A stretch of 64,000 nucleotides of DNA from Clostridia bacterium (GTDB lineage: Bacteria > Bacillota > Clostridia > Christensenellales > CAAEEZ01): the NCBI GenBank assembly GCA_900755035.1, contig CAAEEZ010000014.1, forward strand, positions 153,800 to 217,799, in the 5' to 3' direction. The notes under the pieces are model-generated. The model saw only the letters and a program-made list of their open reading frames with translations, was not told where the DNA came from and did no database searches. This document shows positions 18,445-27,680 of this stretch, one piece after another (the stretch's first letter is position 1; the number at the start of each line of letters is the position of its first letter). Made by a program: the position numbers and the translations under genes.

Positions 18445-19029
18445 ATGAAAACTTTGAATAAACCTACTACTGCTAGGAAGGTGTTTTTTGCAGTTATGTA
18501 CGTAGTTGCTTTCGTTAGCGAAATACTTGGTATTTTGTCTATCATTACGGTTGGCAAGATAGGTGGACTAAATATCCTAAAATTTTACGATGGTATCGTA
18601 GAAGTTAATTTGATATTAGGCTACGTGCTCGTAATAGTATTTATGACGATTGGTATTCTTACCTTTTCTAATTTGTCGGCACGGCTTTATAATATTAAGT
18701 GGCGTAAAAAATTGACGATAAGCATCACCGTATACGCATTTATTTTAACGTTGCCACTTTTGTACGTATTTATCGCTTGCTTTTTCGACCCAACGGGTAG
18801 CGCCGTTAACGGTACTATCTTTATGGTAAACGAAGAGCCTGCAAACGTAGCAAGGGCATTTTACGAAATGGTTCAGGGCAATATGCAAGCGTTATACACG
18901 TTGTACGCTGCCGGCGTTTTAATGAGCATAGTATTTTTGATAATTCCACTTCACGACGGAATAAAAGTGGTGAAAAATTGCAACAAACTGTTACTAAGAC
19001 AACAAGAACAACAAAATGTAAAAAAATAA
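18445..19029 (+). CDS. Four-segment membrane protein, unknown
   Basis: A 194-residue protein with about four membrane segments (near residues 11-35, 52-76, 86-110 and 153-177) and a charged, Gln-rich cytoplasmic end. GGGG upstream of the ATG is a weak ribosome binding site. No family recognised. It is monocistronic, closed by a terminator 14 nt after its stop. An extended -10 (TGCTAAAAT, ending at 18,418) lies upstream without a convincing -35. Confidence 0.7.
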   Translation: MKTLNKPTTARKVFFAVMYVVAFVSEILGILSIITVGKIGGLNILKFYDGIVEVNLILGYVLVIVFMTIGILTFSNLSARLYNIKWRKKLTISITVYAFILTLPLLYVFIACFFDPTGSAVNGTIFMVNEEPANVARAFYEMVQGNMQALYTLYAAGVLMSIVFLIIPLHDGIKVVKNCNKLLLRQQEQQNVKK

Positions 19030-19042
19030 CGAATTTTTTTTG

Positions 19043-19070
19043 AAAAGCAAGGGAACAATTCCTTGCTTTT
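19043..19070 (+). terminator. Terminator after membrane protein gene
   Basis: Ten-bp stem AAAAGCAAGG/CCTTGCTTTT with 8-nt loop, followed by more U residues. Confidence 0.9.
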
Positions 19071-19098
19071 TTAGGTAGTTTTTAATCATTTATTTGTC

Positions 19099-19141
19099 TT
19101 TGTCGATTATTCGACCGACAAAACTATATTATTGATATAAT
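19099..19141 (+). promoter_or_regulatory. Palindrome next to a TATAAT box (possible operator-promoter)
   Basis: A perfect GTCGA-TTAT-TCGAC palindrome (19,102-19,115) nested in TTTGTCG...CGACAAA lies where a -35 box should be for the TATAAT at 19,136-19,141; no good -35 is present. This fits a promoter dependent on or controlled by a DNA-binding protein. Purely inferential. Confidence 0.4.
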
Positions 19142-19171
19142 AAATAAAAAAATCTATTGTCAAGGTAGTAA

Positions 19172-19615
19172 ATGTATGCTAAAATAAACCCGTATATGAG
19201 TGAGAAACAAAAAAAAATTTGGAAAACAGTTGGCTACTTGGCATTGTTCGGCTACATAATAGGCGCGCTATTTTTGGTGATATTTCTAAAAAAACAAGCG
19301 CAAGACAGACTTATTGATTTTGCCGTTGCAAACACGATGTTCGATATATACACGTTCAGTTTGGGCGTGTGCTTATTAGTGATAATGCCGTTTAGTATAA
19401 ACAGAAATTACGACAGAGTGGTGCTATTGTCGTTTATTATATTTGCCGTATTCTTAGGATTAGCAATTTATTTTAAGTATTACGCTATGGACAGCGAAAT
19501 ACTTGCCGATTTATTGTACGTATTTAGCGGAGCAATGTTCTATCAAGGAATTAAATATTCGATAAAATGGAAAAAGTACGGTAAAAATCATAAAGATGCG
19601 GAGGATATGGAATGA
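19172..19615 (+). CDS. Small membrane protein upstream of pyrophosphatase
   Basis: A 147-residue protein with about four hydrophobic segments and charged ends, no recognised family. AAGG precedes the ATG. Its stop overlaps the pyrophosphatase start by 4 nt (ATGA), so the two are translationally coupled. The role is unknown. Confidence 0.72.
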   Translation: MYAKINPYMSEKQKKIWKTVGYLALFGYIIGALFLVIFLKKQAQDRLIDFAVANTMFDIYTFSLGVCLLVIMPFSINRNYDRVVLLSFIIFAVFLGLAIYFKYYAMDSEILADLLYVFSGAMFYQGIKYSIKWKKYGKNHKDAEDME

Positions 19616-20142
19616 ATATTTGGCACGATATAGCAAAAGAGAGAATTAAAGAGGACGAGTTTTACGCCGTAATAGAAATATCTATGGGCAGTAAAAATAA
19701 GTACGAACTTGACAAAGAAACGGGCATGCTACTATTAGACCGTATTTTGTTTACGGCAACGCACTATCCTGCTAACTACGGCTTTATACCAAGAACGTAT
19801 AGCGACGACGGCGACCCGTTAGACGTTTTGGTGCTTTGCTCTGAGCCTATTGCGCCAATGTCGCTAGTAAAATGTTATCCTATCGGCGTAGTAGATATGC
19901 GAGACGAGGGCGACGAAGATAAAAAAATAATAGCAATTCCGTTTAGCGACCCTATTTGGAGCGTGTACAAAAACGTGGAGGAGATACCTCCTAACTACGT
20001 TGCCGAGATAAGACACTTCTTTGGCGTGTACAAGCAATTAGAAGGTAAAACGACGGTTGTATTGAATATTTTTGGCAGAGAAAAGGCTATGGAATATATC
20101 AAAAAAGATATGAAAGCCTACGACGAAAAATTTCGTAAATAA
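19612..20142 (+). CDS. ppa: Inorganic pyrophosphatase, family I
   Basis: Cytoplasmic Mg-dependent enzyme that hydrolyses pyrophosphate and drives biosynthesis forward. The 176-residue length is standard. The family I signature DDGDPLDVLV (about residues 65-74) carries the metal-binding aspartates; YPANYGFIPRT precedes it. Coupled to the membrane gene upstream and 32 nt before the FAD-oxidoreductase triad, with which it may be co-transcribed. Confidence 0.95.
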   Translation: MNIWHDIAKERIKEDEFYAVIEISMGSKNKYELDKETGMLLLDRILFTATHYPANYGFIPRTYSDDGDPLDVLVLCSEPIAPMSLVKCYPIGVVDMRDEGDEDKKIIAIPFSDPIWSVYKNVEEIPPNYVAEIRHFFGVYKQLEGKTTVVLNIFGREKAMEYIKKDMKAYDEKFRK

Positions 20143-20174
20143 ATATTAAAATATTATATAAAGGAAGGAAAACT

Positions 20175-21611
20175 ATGTTTGATGTTATTATCGTAGGTGG
20201 CGGCGTTATCGGTTGCGCAGTTTTGGACGAACTTCAAAGATACGACACGAAATGCTTGCTACTAGAAAAGAACGACGATGTAAGTTGTGGTGCGAGCCGT
20301 GCTAACAGCGGTATCGTTCACGCCGGTTACGACTGTAAGCCTAATACGCTGAAAGCCGAACTTAACGTAAAAGGTTGTAAACTAATGCAATCTTTGGTAA
20401 AGGAACTTCACGTACCGTACGTGAATACGGGTTCTTTGGTTGTTACTACTGCTAGTGGTAAAAAGGGTATTGAAGAACTTTACGAAAAAGGCGTTAAAAA
20501 CGGCGTTGACGTAGAGATTATCGGCAGGGATAGAATTTTGGAAATCGAGCCGAATATCGCCGACGATATCGAGTGGGCTTTGTGGGCAAAAGATGCAGGA
20601 ATCGTATCCCCTTACAAACTAACCATTGCGCTTTGCGACCACGCAATTCTAAACGGTGCAGAGGTTAAGGTAGGTCAAGAGGTTGTTGACGTTAAAAAAG
20701 AGGGCGAAACCTTTAAGGTAACCACGAAATCGGGCGAAACGTTCGAGGCAAAAGTAGTAATTAACTGCGCAGGCGCAGGCTCTATGACGCTAAATAAGGC
20801 TATCGGCGCAGAAGTATACGACGAAGTGTTTAGAAGGGGAGATTATTTCCTACTAGACCAAGAAGAAAGAAAGAACGTACATACCGTTATTTTTCCTCTT
20901 CCTGACGAAAGGGGTAAGGGTATTTTGGTTGCACCTACTGCCGATGGCAACGTATTATACGGACCTACTTCTATTATCGTAGAAAACGGCGAAGAAAAAT
21001 CGGTAACCCTTGACGGACTTGATCAAATTAGACTAGGCGTTTCTAAAACCTATAAAACTGCAAATTATCGCAAGGTAATTAGATTATATGCAGGCGTAAG
21101 ACACGTAGTTGGCGACGATTTTGTTATAGAATTTTCTAAGAAGATACCTAACTACGTAACCGTAACGGGTATTTGCTCACCAGGACTTTCTTCTGCTCCT
21201 GCTATTGCTAAAAAGGTAACCGAGATGGTTGGCACGGTAGTTGAGTTAAATAAGAAAGATACTTTGGTGGAAAACCCAGAGCATATTCGCTTTGTAAATC
21301 TAACTCCTGAGCAACTTAACGAAAAGGTAAAGGAAGATTCAAGATGGGGCAGAATTATCTGTCGTTGCGAAAAAGTAACCGAAGCAGAAATAGTTACGGC
21401 TATCCACTCGCCACTACCTGCAAAGAGCGTTGACGCAGTTAAGCGTAGAACGAGAGCAGGAATGGGCAGATGCCAAGGCGGATTCTGTGCTCCTAGAGTA
21501 ATTGATATTATCGCAAGAGAGTTAAATATCCCTGTTACCGCAGTTAAGAAAGATAACGGCGATAGCGAGATTGCAATAGGCAAGTTGAAGGAGGTAGAAT
21601 ATGAAATTTGA
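20175..21611 (+). CDS. GlpA-like FAD oxidoreductase with C-terminal [2Fe-2S] domain
   Basis: A 478-residue flavoprotein of the glycerol-3-phosphate dehydrogenase GlpA/DAO type. The N-terminal FAD loop is GGGVIGCAV (residues 8-16). The C-terminal ~90 residues contain a BFD-like [2Fe-2S] cluster: CRC (near 395) and CQGGFCAPR (near 432-440). It overlaps a GlpB-like NAD-dependent oxidoreductase by 11 nt, and a DUF1667 gene follows. This triad is common in Clostridia and Thermotogae; it probably oxidises glycerol-3-phosphate or a similar substrate and passes electrons on. The exact substrate is unproven. Confidence 0.85.
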   Translation: MFDVIIVGGGVIGCAVLDELQRYDTKCLLLEKNDDVSCGASRANSGIVHAGYDCKPNTLKAELNVKGCKLMQSLVKELHVPYVNTGSLVVTTASGKKGIEELYEKGVKNGVDVEIIGRDRILEIEPNIADDIEWALWAKDAGIVSPYKLTIALCDHAILNGAEVKVGQEVVDVKKEGETFKVTTKSGETFEAKVVINCAGAGSMTLNKAIGAEVYDEVFRRGDYFLLDQEERKNVHTVIFPLPDERGKGILVAPTADGNVLYGPTSIIVENGEEKSVTLDGLDQIRLGVSKTYKTANYRKVIRLYAGVRHVVGDDFVIEFSKKIPNYVTVTGICSPGLSSAPAIAKKVTEMVGTVVELNKKDTLVENPEHIRFVNLTPEQLNEKVKEDSRWGRIICRCEKVTEAEIVTAIHSPLPAKSVDAVKRRTRAGMGRCQGGFCAPRVIDIIARELNIPVTAVKKDNGDSEIAIGKLKEVEYEI

Positions 21612-22833
21612 CGTATGCGTAATAGGTGGTGGTCCTGCTGGTATGGCTGCTGCATTATCCGCTTATGAGAACGGTAGTTCCGTTATTATTTTAGAAAGGG
21701 ACGTAAAACTAGGCGGAATATTAAATCAATGTATACACAACGGATTCGGCCTTCACTACTTCAAGGAAGAATTAACAGGTCCAGAATATGCTAGCCGTTT
21801 CGTTGATATGGTATCAAAAACCGATATAAAAGTGGTATTAGAGGCTATGGTTATAGGCATTACTCCTGATCGCAAAGTTACGGCAGTATGTCCAACCGAA
21901 GGCGTATTTACCGTAGAGGCTAAATCGGTAGTGCTTGCTATGGGTTGTAGAGAAAGAACTGCCGGTGCAATTCAACTACCTGGTTCAAGACCGGCAGGTA
22001 TCTATACCGCAGGTATGGCACAACGTATGATGAATATCGAAGGTTACAGAGTAGGTAAAAAGGTAGTTATCTTAGGTAGTGGCGATATCGGTCTAATTAT
22101 GGCAAGAAGAATGACTTTTGAGGGCGCAAAAGTACAAATGGTACTAGAACTTATGCCTTATTCTTCCGGCTTAAAGAGAAATATCGTACAATGCTTAGAC
22201 GACTTTGATATTCCTCTATATTTCTCGCACACGATTACGAGAGTAGTTGGTAAAGATAGGCTAGAAGGTTTGTATTACGCAGAGGTTGGTCCTGATAGGA
22301 AACCTAAACTAGAAACCGAAAAATACGTAGAGTGCGATACTTTACTTCTTAGCGTAGGTCTAATTCCTGAAAACGACCTTGTATCTAATCTTGATATCAA
22401 TATGAGCCCTATTACGACGGGTGCAGTAGTTGACGAATATCGTCAAACCAACCTAGAAGGTATCTTCTCTTGTGGTAACGTACTTCACGTTCACGACCTA
22501 GTAGATAACGTATCTGCCGAGGGTACTATTGCAGGTAAATACGCATCAGAGTACGCTAAGGGCGAATTGAAAACTGCTGATAAATCATTTAAGGTTACTG
22601 CTGAAAACGGCGTAAGATACGCTCTTCCTCAATCGGTATACGAAGGCGAAGGCAAAGTAAAAATTTATTTTAGAGTTGGCGACGTATATAAGGGAGCAAG
22701 ACTAAACGTTAAATGTGGCGACGAAGTTATTTACACCAAAAAGGCAATGATATTTACTCCGGGTGAAATGGAAAGCGTGGAACTTGATAAGAGTAAGATT
22801 ACGGGCGATATCGTATTATCGCTTGAAAAGTAG
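21601..22833 (+). CDS. GlpB/HcnB-like FAD-dependent NAD(P) oxidoreductase
   Basis: A 410-residue two-dinucleotide-domain flavoprotein. FAD loop GGGPAGMAAALSA (8-20) and a second Rossmann loop VVILGSGDIGL (about 154-164). The C-terminal ~60 residues look like a small extra domain. AAGGAGG precedes the ATG within the GlpA-like gene. Together with its neighbours it forms the electron-transferring part of a GlpA-GlpB-DUF1667 module. Confidence 0.85.
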   Translation: MKFDVCVIGGGPAGMAAALSAYENGSSVIILERDVKLGGILNQCIHNGFGLHYFKEELTGPEYASRFVDMVSKTDIKVVLEAMVIGITPDRKVTAVCPTEGVFTVEAKSVVLAMGCRERTAGAIQLPGSRPAGIYTAGMAQRMMNIEGYRVGKKVVILGSGDIGLIMARRMTFEGAKVQMVLELMPYSSGLKRNIVQCLDDFDIPLYFSHTITRVVGKDRLEGLYYAEVGPDRKPKLETEKYVECDTLLLSVGLIPENDLVSNLDINMSPITTGAVVDEYRQTNLEGIFSCGNVLHVHDLVDNVSAEGTIAGKYASEYAKGELKTADKSFKVTAENGVRYALPQSVYEGEGKVKIYFRVGDVYKGARLNVKCGDEVIYTKKAMIFTPGEMESVELDKSKITGDIVLSLEK

Positions 22834-22843
22834 GAGGTAAAAG

Positions 22844-23191
22844 ATGATAAAGAATATAACTTGTATCAACTGTCCTATGGGTTGCCCGCTAACCGTAGAA
22901 ATCAACGGGGACGATATTAAAGTAAGTGGAAATACTTGCAAAAGGGGAGACGTTTACGGAAAACAAGAAGTAACCAGCCCTAAAAGAGTAGTTACCTCGC
23001 TTGTAAGAATAAAGGACGGAGCGGTAGTATCGTGCAAAACCAATGCGGCAATAGATAAAGCAATGATATTTAAGGTGCTAGACGAATTACGTAAAGTAGA
23101 AGTTACTTTGCCTGTTAAAATAGGCGACGTAATAATAGAAAACGTACTTGGAACGGGCGCTGATATAGTTGCAACTTGTAACAAAAACTAA
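22844..23191 (+). CDS. DUF1667 cysteine-rich protein
   Basis: A 115-residue protein with CINCPMGC (Cys7, Cys10, Cys14 region) and a fourth Cys in GNTCKRGD, a likely [4Fe-4S] or zinc site. It matches DUF1667, regularly encoded behind GlpA/GlpB-like flavoproteins, and probably serves as electron carrier subunit of that complex. AGGAGG lies 6 nt before the ATG. A strong terminator ends the operon. Confidence 0.88.
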   Translation: MIKNITCINCPMGCPLTVEINGDDIKVSGNTCKRGDVYGKQEVTSPKRVVTSLVRIKDGAVVSCKTNAAIDKAMIFKVLDELRKVEVTLPVKIGDVIIENVLGTGADIVATCNKN

Positions 23192-23203
23192 TAAAATTCG
23201 AGC

Positions 23204-23236
23204 AAAAAAGCGTAACTAAATTGGTTACGCTTTTTT
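23204..23236 (+). terminator. Terminator of the redox triad
   Basis: Thirteen-bp stem AAAAAAGCGTAAC/GTTACGCTTTTTT with a 7-nt loop. Confidence 0.93.
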
Positions 23237-23316
23237 ATCGTATATTGTACTATTTTGTAGTTTTATCGTGCAAAAACGCAAGATAAATTTCGTTTTACGT
23301 AAATATAGGGGTTAAA

Positions 23317-24783
23317 TTGAAGAAAAAGATAATAAATTACAGACCTATAGTATTCGGTTTTTTGGCTATGCTATTAAGTATAGTTACTATAACCGAGTCA
23401 AAATACAACGTAATTTATCTATCGATACTTTTAATGTTCACCCTATTTTTTATTTTTATCACGCTTGTAAAAAGAAAGTGGAGCAAATATTTGTTCGTTG
23501 GCGTGTGTATGCTTATAGGCGTGATTTCTACTACGGTTTTCGGTTATTATCTATCGGCGAATAAAGTAAGTGGTGATATCTCGTCTATTCAAGGCAGAAT
23601 TAGCGAAGTGCGTAAATACGGATACGTGCTTGACGACGTTATTGTTGCAAACGAAAGGCTTGGCGGAAAGGTATTAGTCAAAACTGACGAAGAATTTAGC
23701 GTAGGTGATATCGTATACACTTATGAACATATTAGCAATATTGAATTTGACGCTAATGACGGCTTTATTACTAGTTTGTACGACGACGGGATATATTATC
23801 TATTAAAAACTACCTCTATTGCTAAGACGAAAAATGGCAAAATCACCCTTAGCGAGAGGATTAAACTAAGCATAAATAACCTGTATTCTAAATATATGCG
23901 AGAGGACGGAAAGGGTATTGCAATGGGTATGCTACTTGGCGATACTACTAGTATGACCGACGAACTACGTGACGGTATAAGTAATACGGGATTAAGCCAT
24001 ATATTTGCCGTGTCGGGCTTGCATATCGGCTTTCTTACGGGTATCGTTTTGTTTATCAATAGGAAACTTAGGATAAAGCGTATGCTAAATATGCTTCTTA
24101 CACTCGTAGTGCTTATTTTATATAATTTGCTATGCGGTTTTTCACCTAGTATGGTCAGGGCGACTATTATGAGCGTAATCGTACTATTTTCTAGGGAAAT
24201 GGGATATAAAATGGACGGCTTATCATCACTTGCGCTGGCGGGTATTTTGATTGCAACCTTTAAGCCTTATTCGGTGTTTACCATTAGTTTTCAAATGAGT
24301 TTTCTTGCCGTGTTTGGAATAATAGCGTTTTCAAAAATGATAAAATTCAAGCGTATTCCTAAGTGGGCAAACGATTTAATAGCGCTAAGTCTTGGCGTAA
24401 ATTTTGCCATATTCCCACTCGTTGCTTTTTGGTTTAAGAAGTTTGCTTTGCTATTTTTGCCCGTAAATTTTATAATAATGCCGTTTATGCCGTTAATTTA
24501 TTCGATAACTGCGCTATTTACCGTGATAGGACTTATACCTGGGTTAGAGCAAATAGTCATTGCAATAGATTACGTTTTGTTGCCTATAAAATTCGTTACT
24601 ATTGCAGTAAATTCGCTAGCAATAAATACCTTAAATATTGCATTTACAAAAACGGCTATGCTGTTGTGTTTGTCGGCGCAAGGCGTCTTAACTAGGCAAG
24701 TTATGCTTAAAACCAAGACGAAGGCGTTGATAACCGCATTATTTTTTATCTTAGGTTTGATTTTTATACTTATTCAATTATAA
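23317..24783 (+). CDS. comEC: ComEC/Rec2-family protein lacking the C-terminal nuclease-like domain
   Basis: A 488-residue membrane protein starting with TTG behind AGGGG. It has the N-terminal membrane/OB-like region and the ComEC competence domain with its signature LSHIFAVSGLHIGFLTG (about 227-243) and many membrane segments. Full-length ComEC proteins (about 700-800 residues) end in a metallo-beta-lactamase-like domain, which is missing here: the gene stops after the last membrane segments. ComEC moves transforming DNA across the membrane. The holA gene follows, the common Firmicute order. Confidence 0.87.
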   Translation: MKKKIINYRPIVFGFLAMLLSIVTITESKYNVIYLSILLMFTLFFIFITLVKRKWSKYLFVGVCMLIGVISTTVFGYYLSANKVSGDISSIQGRISEVRKYGYVLDDVIVANERLGGKVLVKTDEEFSVGDIVYTYEHISNIEFDANDGFITSLYDDGIYYLLKTTSIAKTKNGKITLSERIKLSINNLYSKYMREDGKGIAMGMLLGDTTSMTDELRDGISNTGLSHIFAVSGLHIGFLTGIVLFINRKLRIKRMLNMLLTLVVLILYNLLCGFSPSMVRATIMSVIVLFSREMGYKMDGLSSLALAGILIATFKPYSVFTISFQMSFLAVFGIIAFSKMIKFKRIPKWANDLIALSLGVNFAIFPLVAFWFKKFALLFLPVNFIIMPFMPLIYSITALFTVIGLIPGLEQIVIAIDYVLLPIKFVTIAVNSLAINTLNIAFTKTAMLLCLSAQGVLTRQVMLKTKTKALITALFFILGLIFILIQL

Positions 24784-24790
24784 TTATTTC

Positions 24791-24819
24791 TTTACATTAT
24801 ATTATGCTTTTGATATACT
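24791..24819 (+). promoter_or_regulatory. Promoter of holA operon
   Basis: TTTACA, 17-nt spacer, TATACT. The start would be near 24,826, just before AAGGAG. Confidence 0.65.
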
Positions 24820-24841
24820 ATACTATAAGGAGTATAGACTT

Positions 24842-25795
24842 TTGAAAGTAAAAGAATTGCAACAATCATTAAAAAATGATATTTCGCCCGTATATTTTAT
24901 TACGGGTGACGACGATTATCTTAAAGATTACGCCCTAAACGCTTTTGTAAAACTATTAAATCCCGACGTTGTGGACTTTAATTTGAATATATTTCAAGAT
25001 TTTTCGCAAGTGAAGGATATAACGACGGCGCTTGGTGGGTATCCTTTAATGGACGACAAGAAGGTTGTCGTAGTAAAAGAACCTACGAAACCTAACACGG
25101 AAGACGACAAAGCGTTAGTAAAATATTTTAATAGTCCGGAGCCTCAGTCGATATTCGTAATTTTTGATAACGGCGATTTGACTAGCTATCACAAGTACGG
25201 CGAAGTGGTGGATTGTAGTACGCTTAACATAGATGATTGTGCTAAACAGGTGGCTCTTTCTATAAAGACAATGGATGCTAAAATAGAGCAATCTGCGTGT
25301 AAAAAACTTGCCGAATACTGTTTGTGCGACCTTAGAAAAGTGCATAACGAAATAGATAAGTTGGTAAATTATGCAAGTGGCAACGTGATTACCTGCAACG
25401 ACGTAGAAAAATTAGTTACGCCTACGACGGACTACAAAATATACGAGTTTACACAAAGCCTTGCAGCGCAAAACGTACTGAAAGCAAAAAAAATAATGGA
25501 TACCCTGTTGTTGCAAGGTAACAAACCGCTTATGCTTATTCAATCCATACTGACGCAGTACAAACGAATGTTGTATTCGCTAATCAGTAAAGGCAAGGAC
25601 GAAGAGATTGCAAAAAGCCTAAACGTAAAGCCTTTTGCAGTAAAAATGGCAAGGCAGGTGGCGGAAAATTACAGCCCGAAAATTCTTAAACAATATTGTG
25701 AGAGTTTAGTAGATATAGAGTATAAAACGTTAACGGGGCAAACAAACGAAACCGACGCATTAAAAACGGCTATAAGTTTGCTCTTGGTAAAATAG
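24842..25795 (+). CDS. holA: DNA polymerase III delta subunit
   Basis: Clamp-loader subunit that opens the sliding clamp. The 317-residue length, YFITGDDDYLKDYAL start (P-loop-like region of the AAA+ fold) and the LLLVK end fit HolA. TTG start with AAGGAG 9 nt upstream. First gene of a six-gene operon ending in aspartokinase at 31,038. Its position after comEC is the classical one. Confidence 0.9.
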   Translation: MKVKELQQSLKNDISPVYFITGDDDYLKDYALNAFVKLLNPDVVDFNLNIFQDFSQVKDITTALGGYPLMDDKKVVVVKEPTKPNTEDDKALVKYFNSPEPQSIFVIFDNGDLTSYHKYGEVVDCSTLNIDDCAKQVALSIKTMDAKIEQSACKKLAEYCLCDLRKVHNEIDKLVNYASGNVITCNDVEKLVTPTTDYKIYEFTQSLAAQNVLKAKKIMDTLLLQGNKPLMLIQSILTQYKRMLYSLISKGKDEEIAKSLNVKPFAVKMARQVAENYSPKILKQYCESLVDIEYKTLTGQTNETDALKTAISLLLVK

Positions 25796-25802
25796 GAGAG
25801 AA

Positions 25803-26348
25803 ATGGGAAAGGTAGACTTAAAAAGTGAAAAAACAATGAAGATATTTTCGTATCTTACCTTTTTTTTGCTATGTTTATCTATTGCGGCAAAGGATTGTTT
25901 TAGTATAAATAGTACTATAAACACCTTGCCTTATATGAGTAACTTCGTAATAGATATAACAAGCGCAAACATCGTTGGCGCATCCGTTATGGTGTATATT
26001 TTTTATTCGCTAATTTACGGGGCTATAGTGGAGATACTATCAAGATTCGTTTGTAATTCGATAACTAGGGTTAGCTTTAACCAAGTATACAAATATCGTT
26101 TTATAACGATTTTCAAACTAGTGGTTATAACGGCAAACTTAGTAATAGCATGCTTTAATTTTATGTATTTTAATTTGCCGTTTACATTTAAGTTGCAACC
26201 TGTAATAGAGATATCTTTTTTAGCAATTACGTTTGGAATAATTTACGCAATATGCTACAAAAAATATCTAAACAAAAAATCTGCGCCCGTAATATTTATG
26301 TCGATGGCTTTGCCTCTTTCGATATACTTTATTATGGTGGCTATATAG
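25803..26348 (+). CDS. Five-segment membrane protein, unknown
   Basis: A 181-residue hydrophobic protein with about five membrane segments and a lysine-rich N-terminus. AGGAGAG precedes the ATG. No family recognised. Placed 7 nt after holA and 9 nt before the degenerate M28 gene, so it is part of the cdaA-containing operon and could belong to the same membrane assembly. Confidence 0.72.
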   Translation: MGKVDLKSEKTMKIFSYLTFFLLCLSIAAKDCFSINSTINTLPYMSNFVIDITSANIVGASVMVYIFYSLIYGAIVEILSRFVCNSITRVSFNQVYKYRFITIFKLVVITANLVIACFNFMYFNLPFTFKLQPVIEISFLAITFGIIYAICYKKYLNKKSAPVIFMSMALPLSIYFIMVAI

Positions 26349-26357
26349 GAGGACGAA

Positions 26358-27671
26358 ATGAAAAAGGCGATATGTAGTATTTTAGTTGCTTTGCTATTAG
26401 TTTTTCCTATATGTTTTACGGGTGAAAACGTAGCGTACGCAGAAGAAAAAGAGGTGGTAAGCAAGGCTTACGACTATGCAAAAGAGTTCGTTACTACTGA
26501 AAGCAATAACGTGGTTGGCTATGCCGATAGAATGTTAAATAGGCGTGAATACCTAAAAGGCGTAGTTACTAGCTTAGGCTACGACAAGATAGTAGAGCAA
26601 AAGTTTAAGTATAACAATCAATACAATAATAATCAAAGCGAAGAAACGGCAAACCTAATCGTAACTAAAAAGGCAAATGCAGAAACGACTAAAACCGTGA
26701 TAATAGGTACGAATTACGATAATGCCGAAGGCTTAGTGGCTAGTATACAAAATAGCCAAGGCGCAACGTCAAACGGAACTAGCGTTGGCGTAGTACTTGC
26801 GCTAATGGAAGAATTAAAGGACGCAAGTCTAAACTTTAACGTAAAATTCGTGTTCTTTGGGGCAAGTGAACTTGGATTGCTTGGTAGTAGATACTTTGTA
26901 GACAATATGACTACTGCAGAGAAAAACGATTTGCTACTAATGATAAACCTAAGTGGAATAGGCGCAGGCGATAATACCTATTTGTACGACGACGAAATAC
27001 ATTGGGAGCATTACGATTATGCTCTTAACAAGGCAAAAAGTAGTAACGTAGTAGTTAGTGAATTGCCTGTTGATAAAAAGATTATACTTGCTACTGAAAA
27101 CAATATAGGGCTTGACTACAATCACCAAGCACTGCTTAACGACGTAACTCCGTTTATTGCAAAAAGATTGCCTACGCTTTTAATGTTTAGTGGTAATTAC
27201 GTTACGGGTGGATACGTTCAATCTAAGCAATACGGCACGATAATGCAAACGAAAGACGACACTATGGCAAAGTTTGACGAGATATTCGGTAATAGCGGTA
27301 AGCAAAAAATGAACGACGCAGTTACGCTTGTCAAGGCGATAATTACGGACGAAGTGTTTGATAAAATTATGGCGCGTAGCGTACAAAACAAGCCTGATTA
27401 TTCGTTCTTTACTACGTCTAGCGCAGGCATAGTTGCAGTTAGATGGGTAACGGTAGCGGTGGCTATAATCGCTATGGTGGTTACCTATGCCGTGCTGAAA
27501 AGTAGGGGCGATAAGTCAAACGACCCAATTAAACCTATCTTTATGGGCGTAGACCCGTTCGTGCAAGCAAACGCAGACCCTAACGGATTTGACAAAAACG
27601 AAGAAAAACCACAAAACCCTTTTGGTCTTGACGACGATGATAATACCGATGACAATCCTTTTGGAATATAG
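26358..27671 (+). CDS. Membrane-anchored M28 peptidase homologue, probably catalytically dead
   Basis: A 437-residue protein with a signal peptide (1-28, AYA-EE cut), an extracytoplasmic M28 aminopeptidase-like domain (about 110-330), a membrane segment (357-381) and an acidic cytoplasmic tail. The fold signatures are clear (VIIGTNYDN, FFGASELGLLGS), but the zinc ligands and the catalytic base are replaced: Asn119 for His, Asn139 for the bridging Asp, Ser170 for the catalytic Glu, Ser199 for Asp and Gln297 for the last His. Only Glu171 remains. It is therefore likely a binding or sensing protein. The next gene, 9 nt away, is cdaA. Confidence 0.85.
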   Translation: MKKAICSILVALLLVFPICFTGENVAYAEEKEVVSKAYDYAKEFVTTESNNVVGYADRMLNRREYLKGVVTSLGYDKIVEQKFKYNNQYNNNQSEETANLIVTKKANAETTKTVIIGTNYDNAEGLVASIQNSQGATSNGTSVGVVLALMEELKDASLNFNVKFVFFGASELGLLGSRYFVDNMTTAEKNDLLLMINLSGIGAGDNTYLYDDEIHWEHYDYALNKAKSSNVVVSELPVDKKIILATENNIGLDYNHQALLNDVTPFIAKRLPTLLMFSGNYVTGGYVQSKQYGTIMQTKDDTMAKFDEIFGNSGKQKMNDAVTLVKAIITDEVFDKIMARSVQNKPDYSFFTTSSAGIVAVRWVTVAVAIIAMVVTYAVLKSRGDKSNDPIKPIFMGVDPFVQANADPNGFDKNEEKPQNPFGLDDDDNTDDNPFGI

Positions 27672-27680
27672 GAGGGCAAT

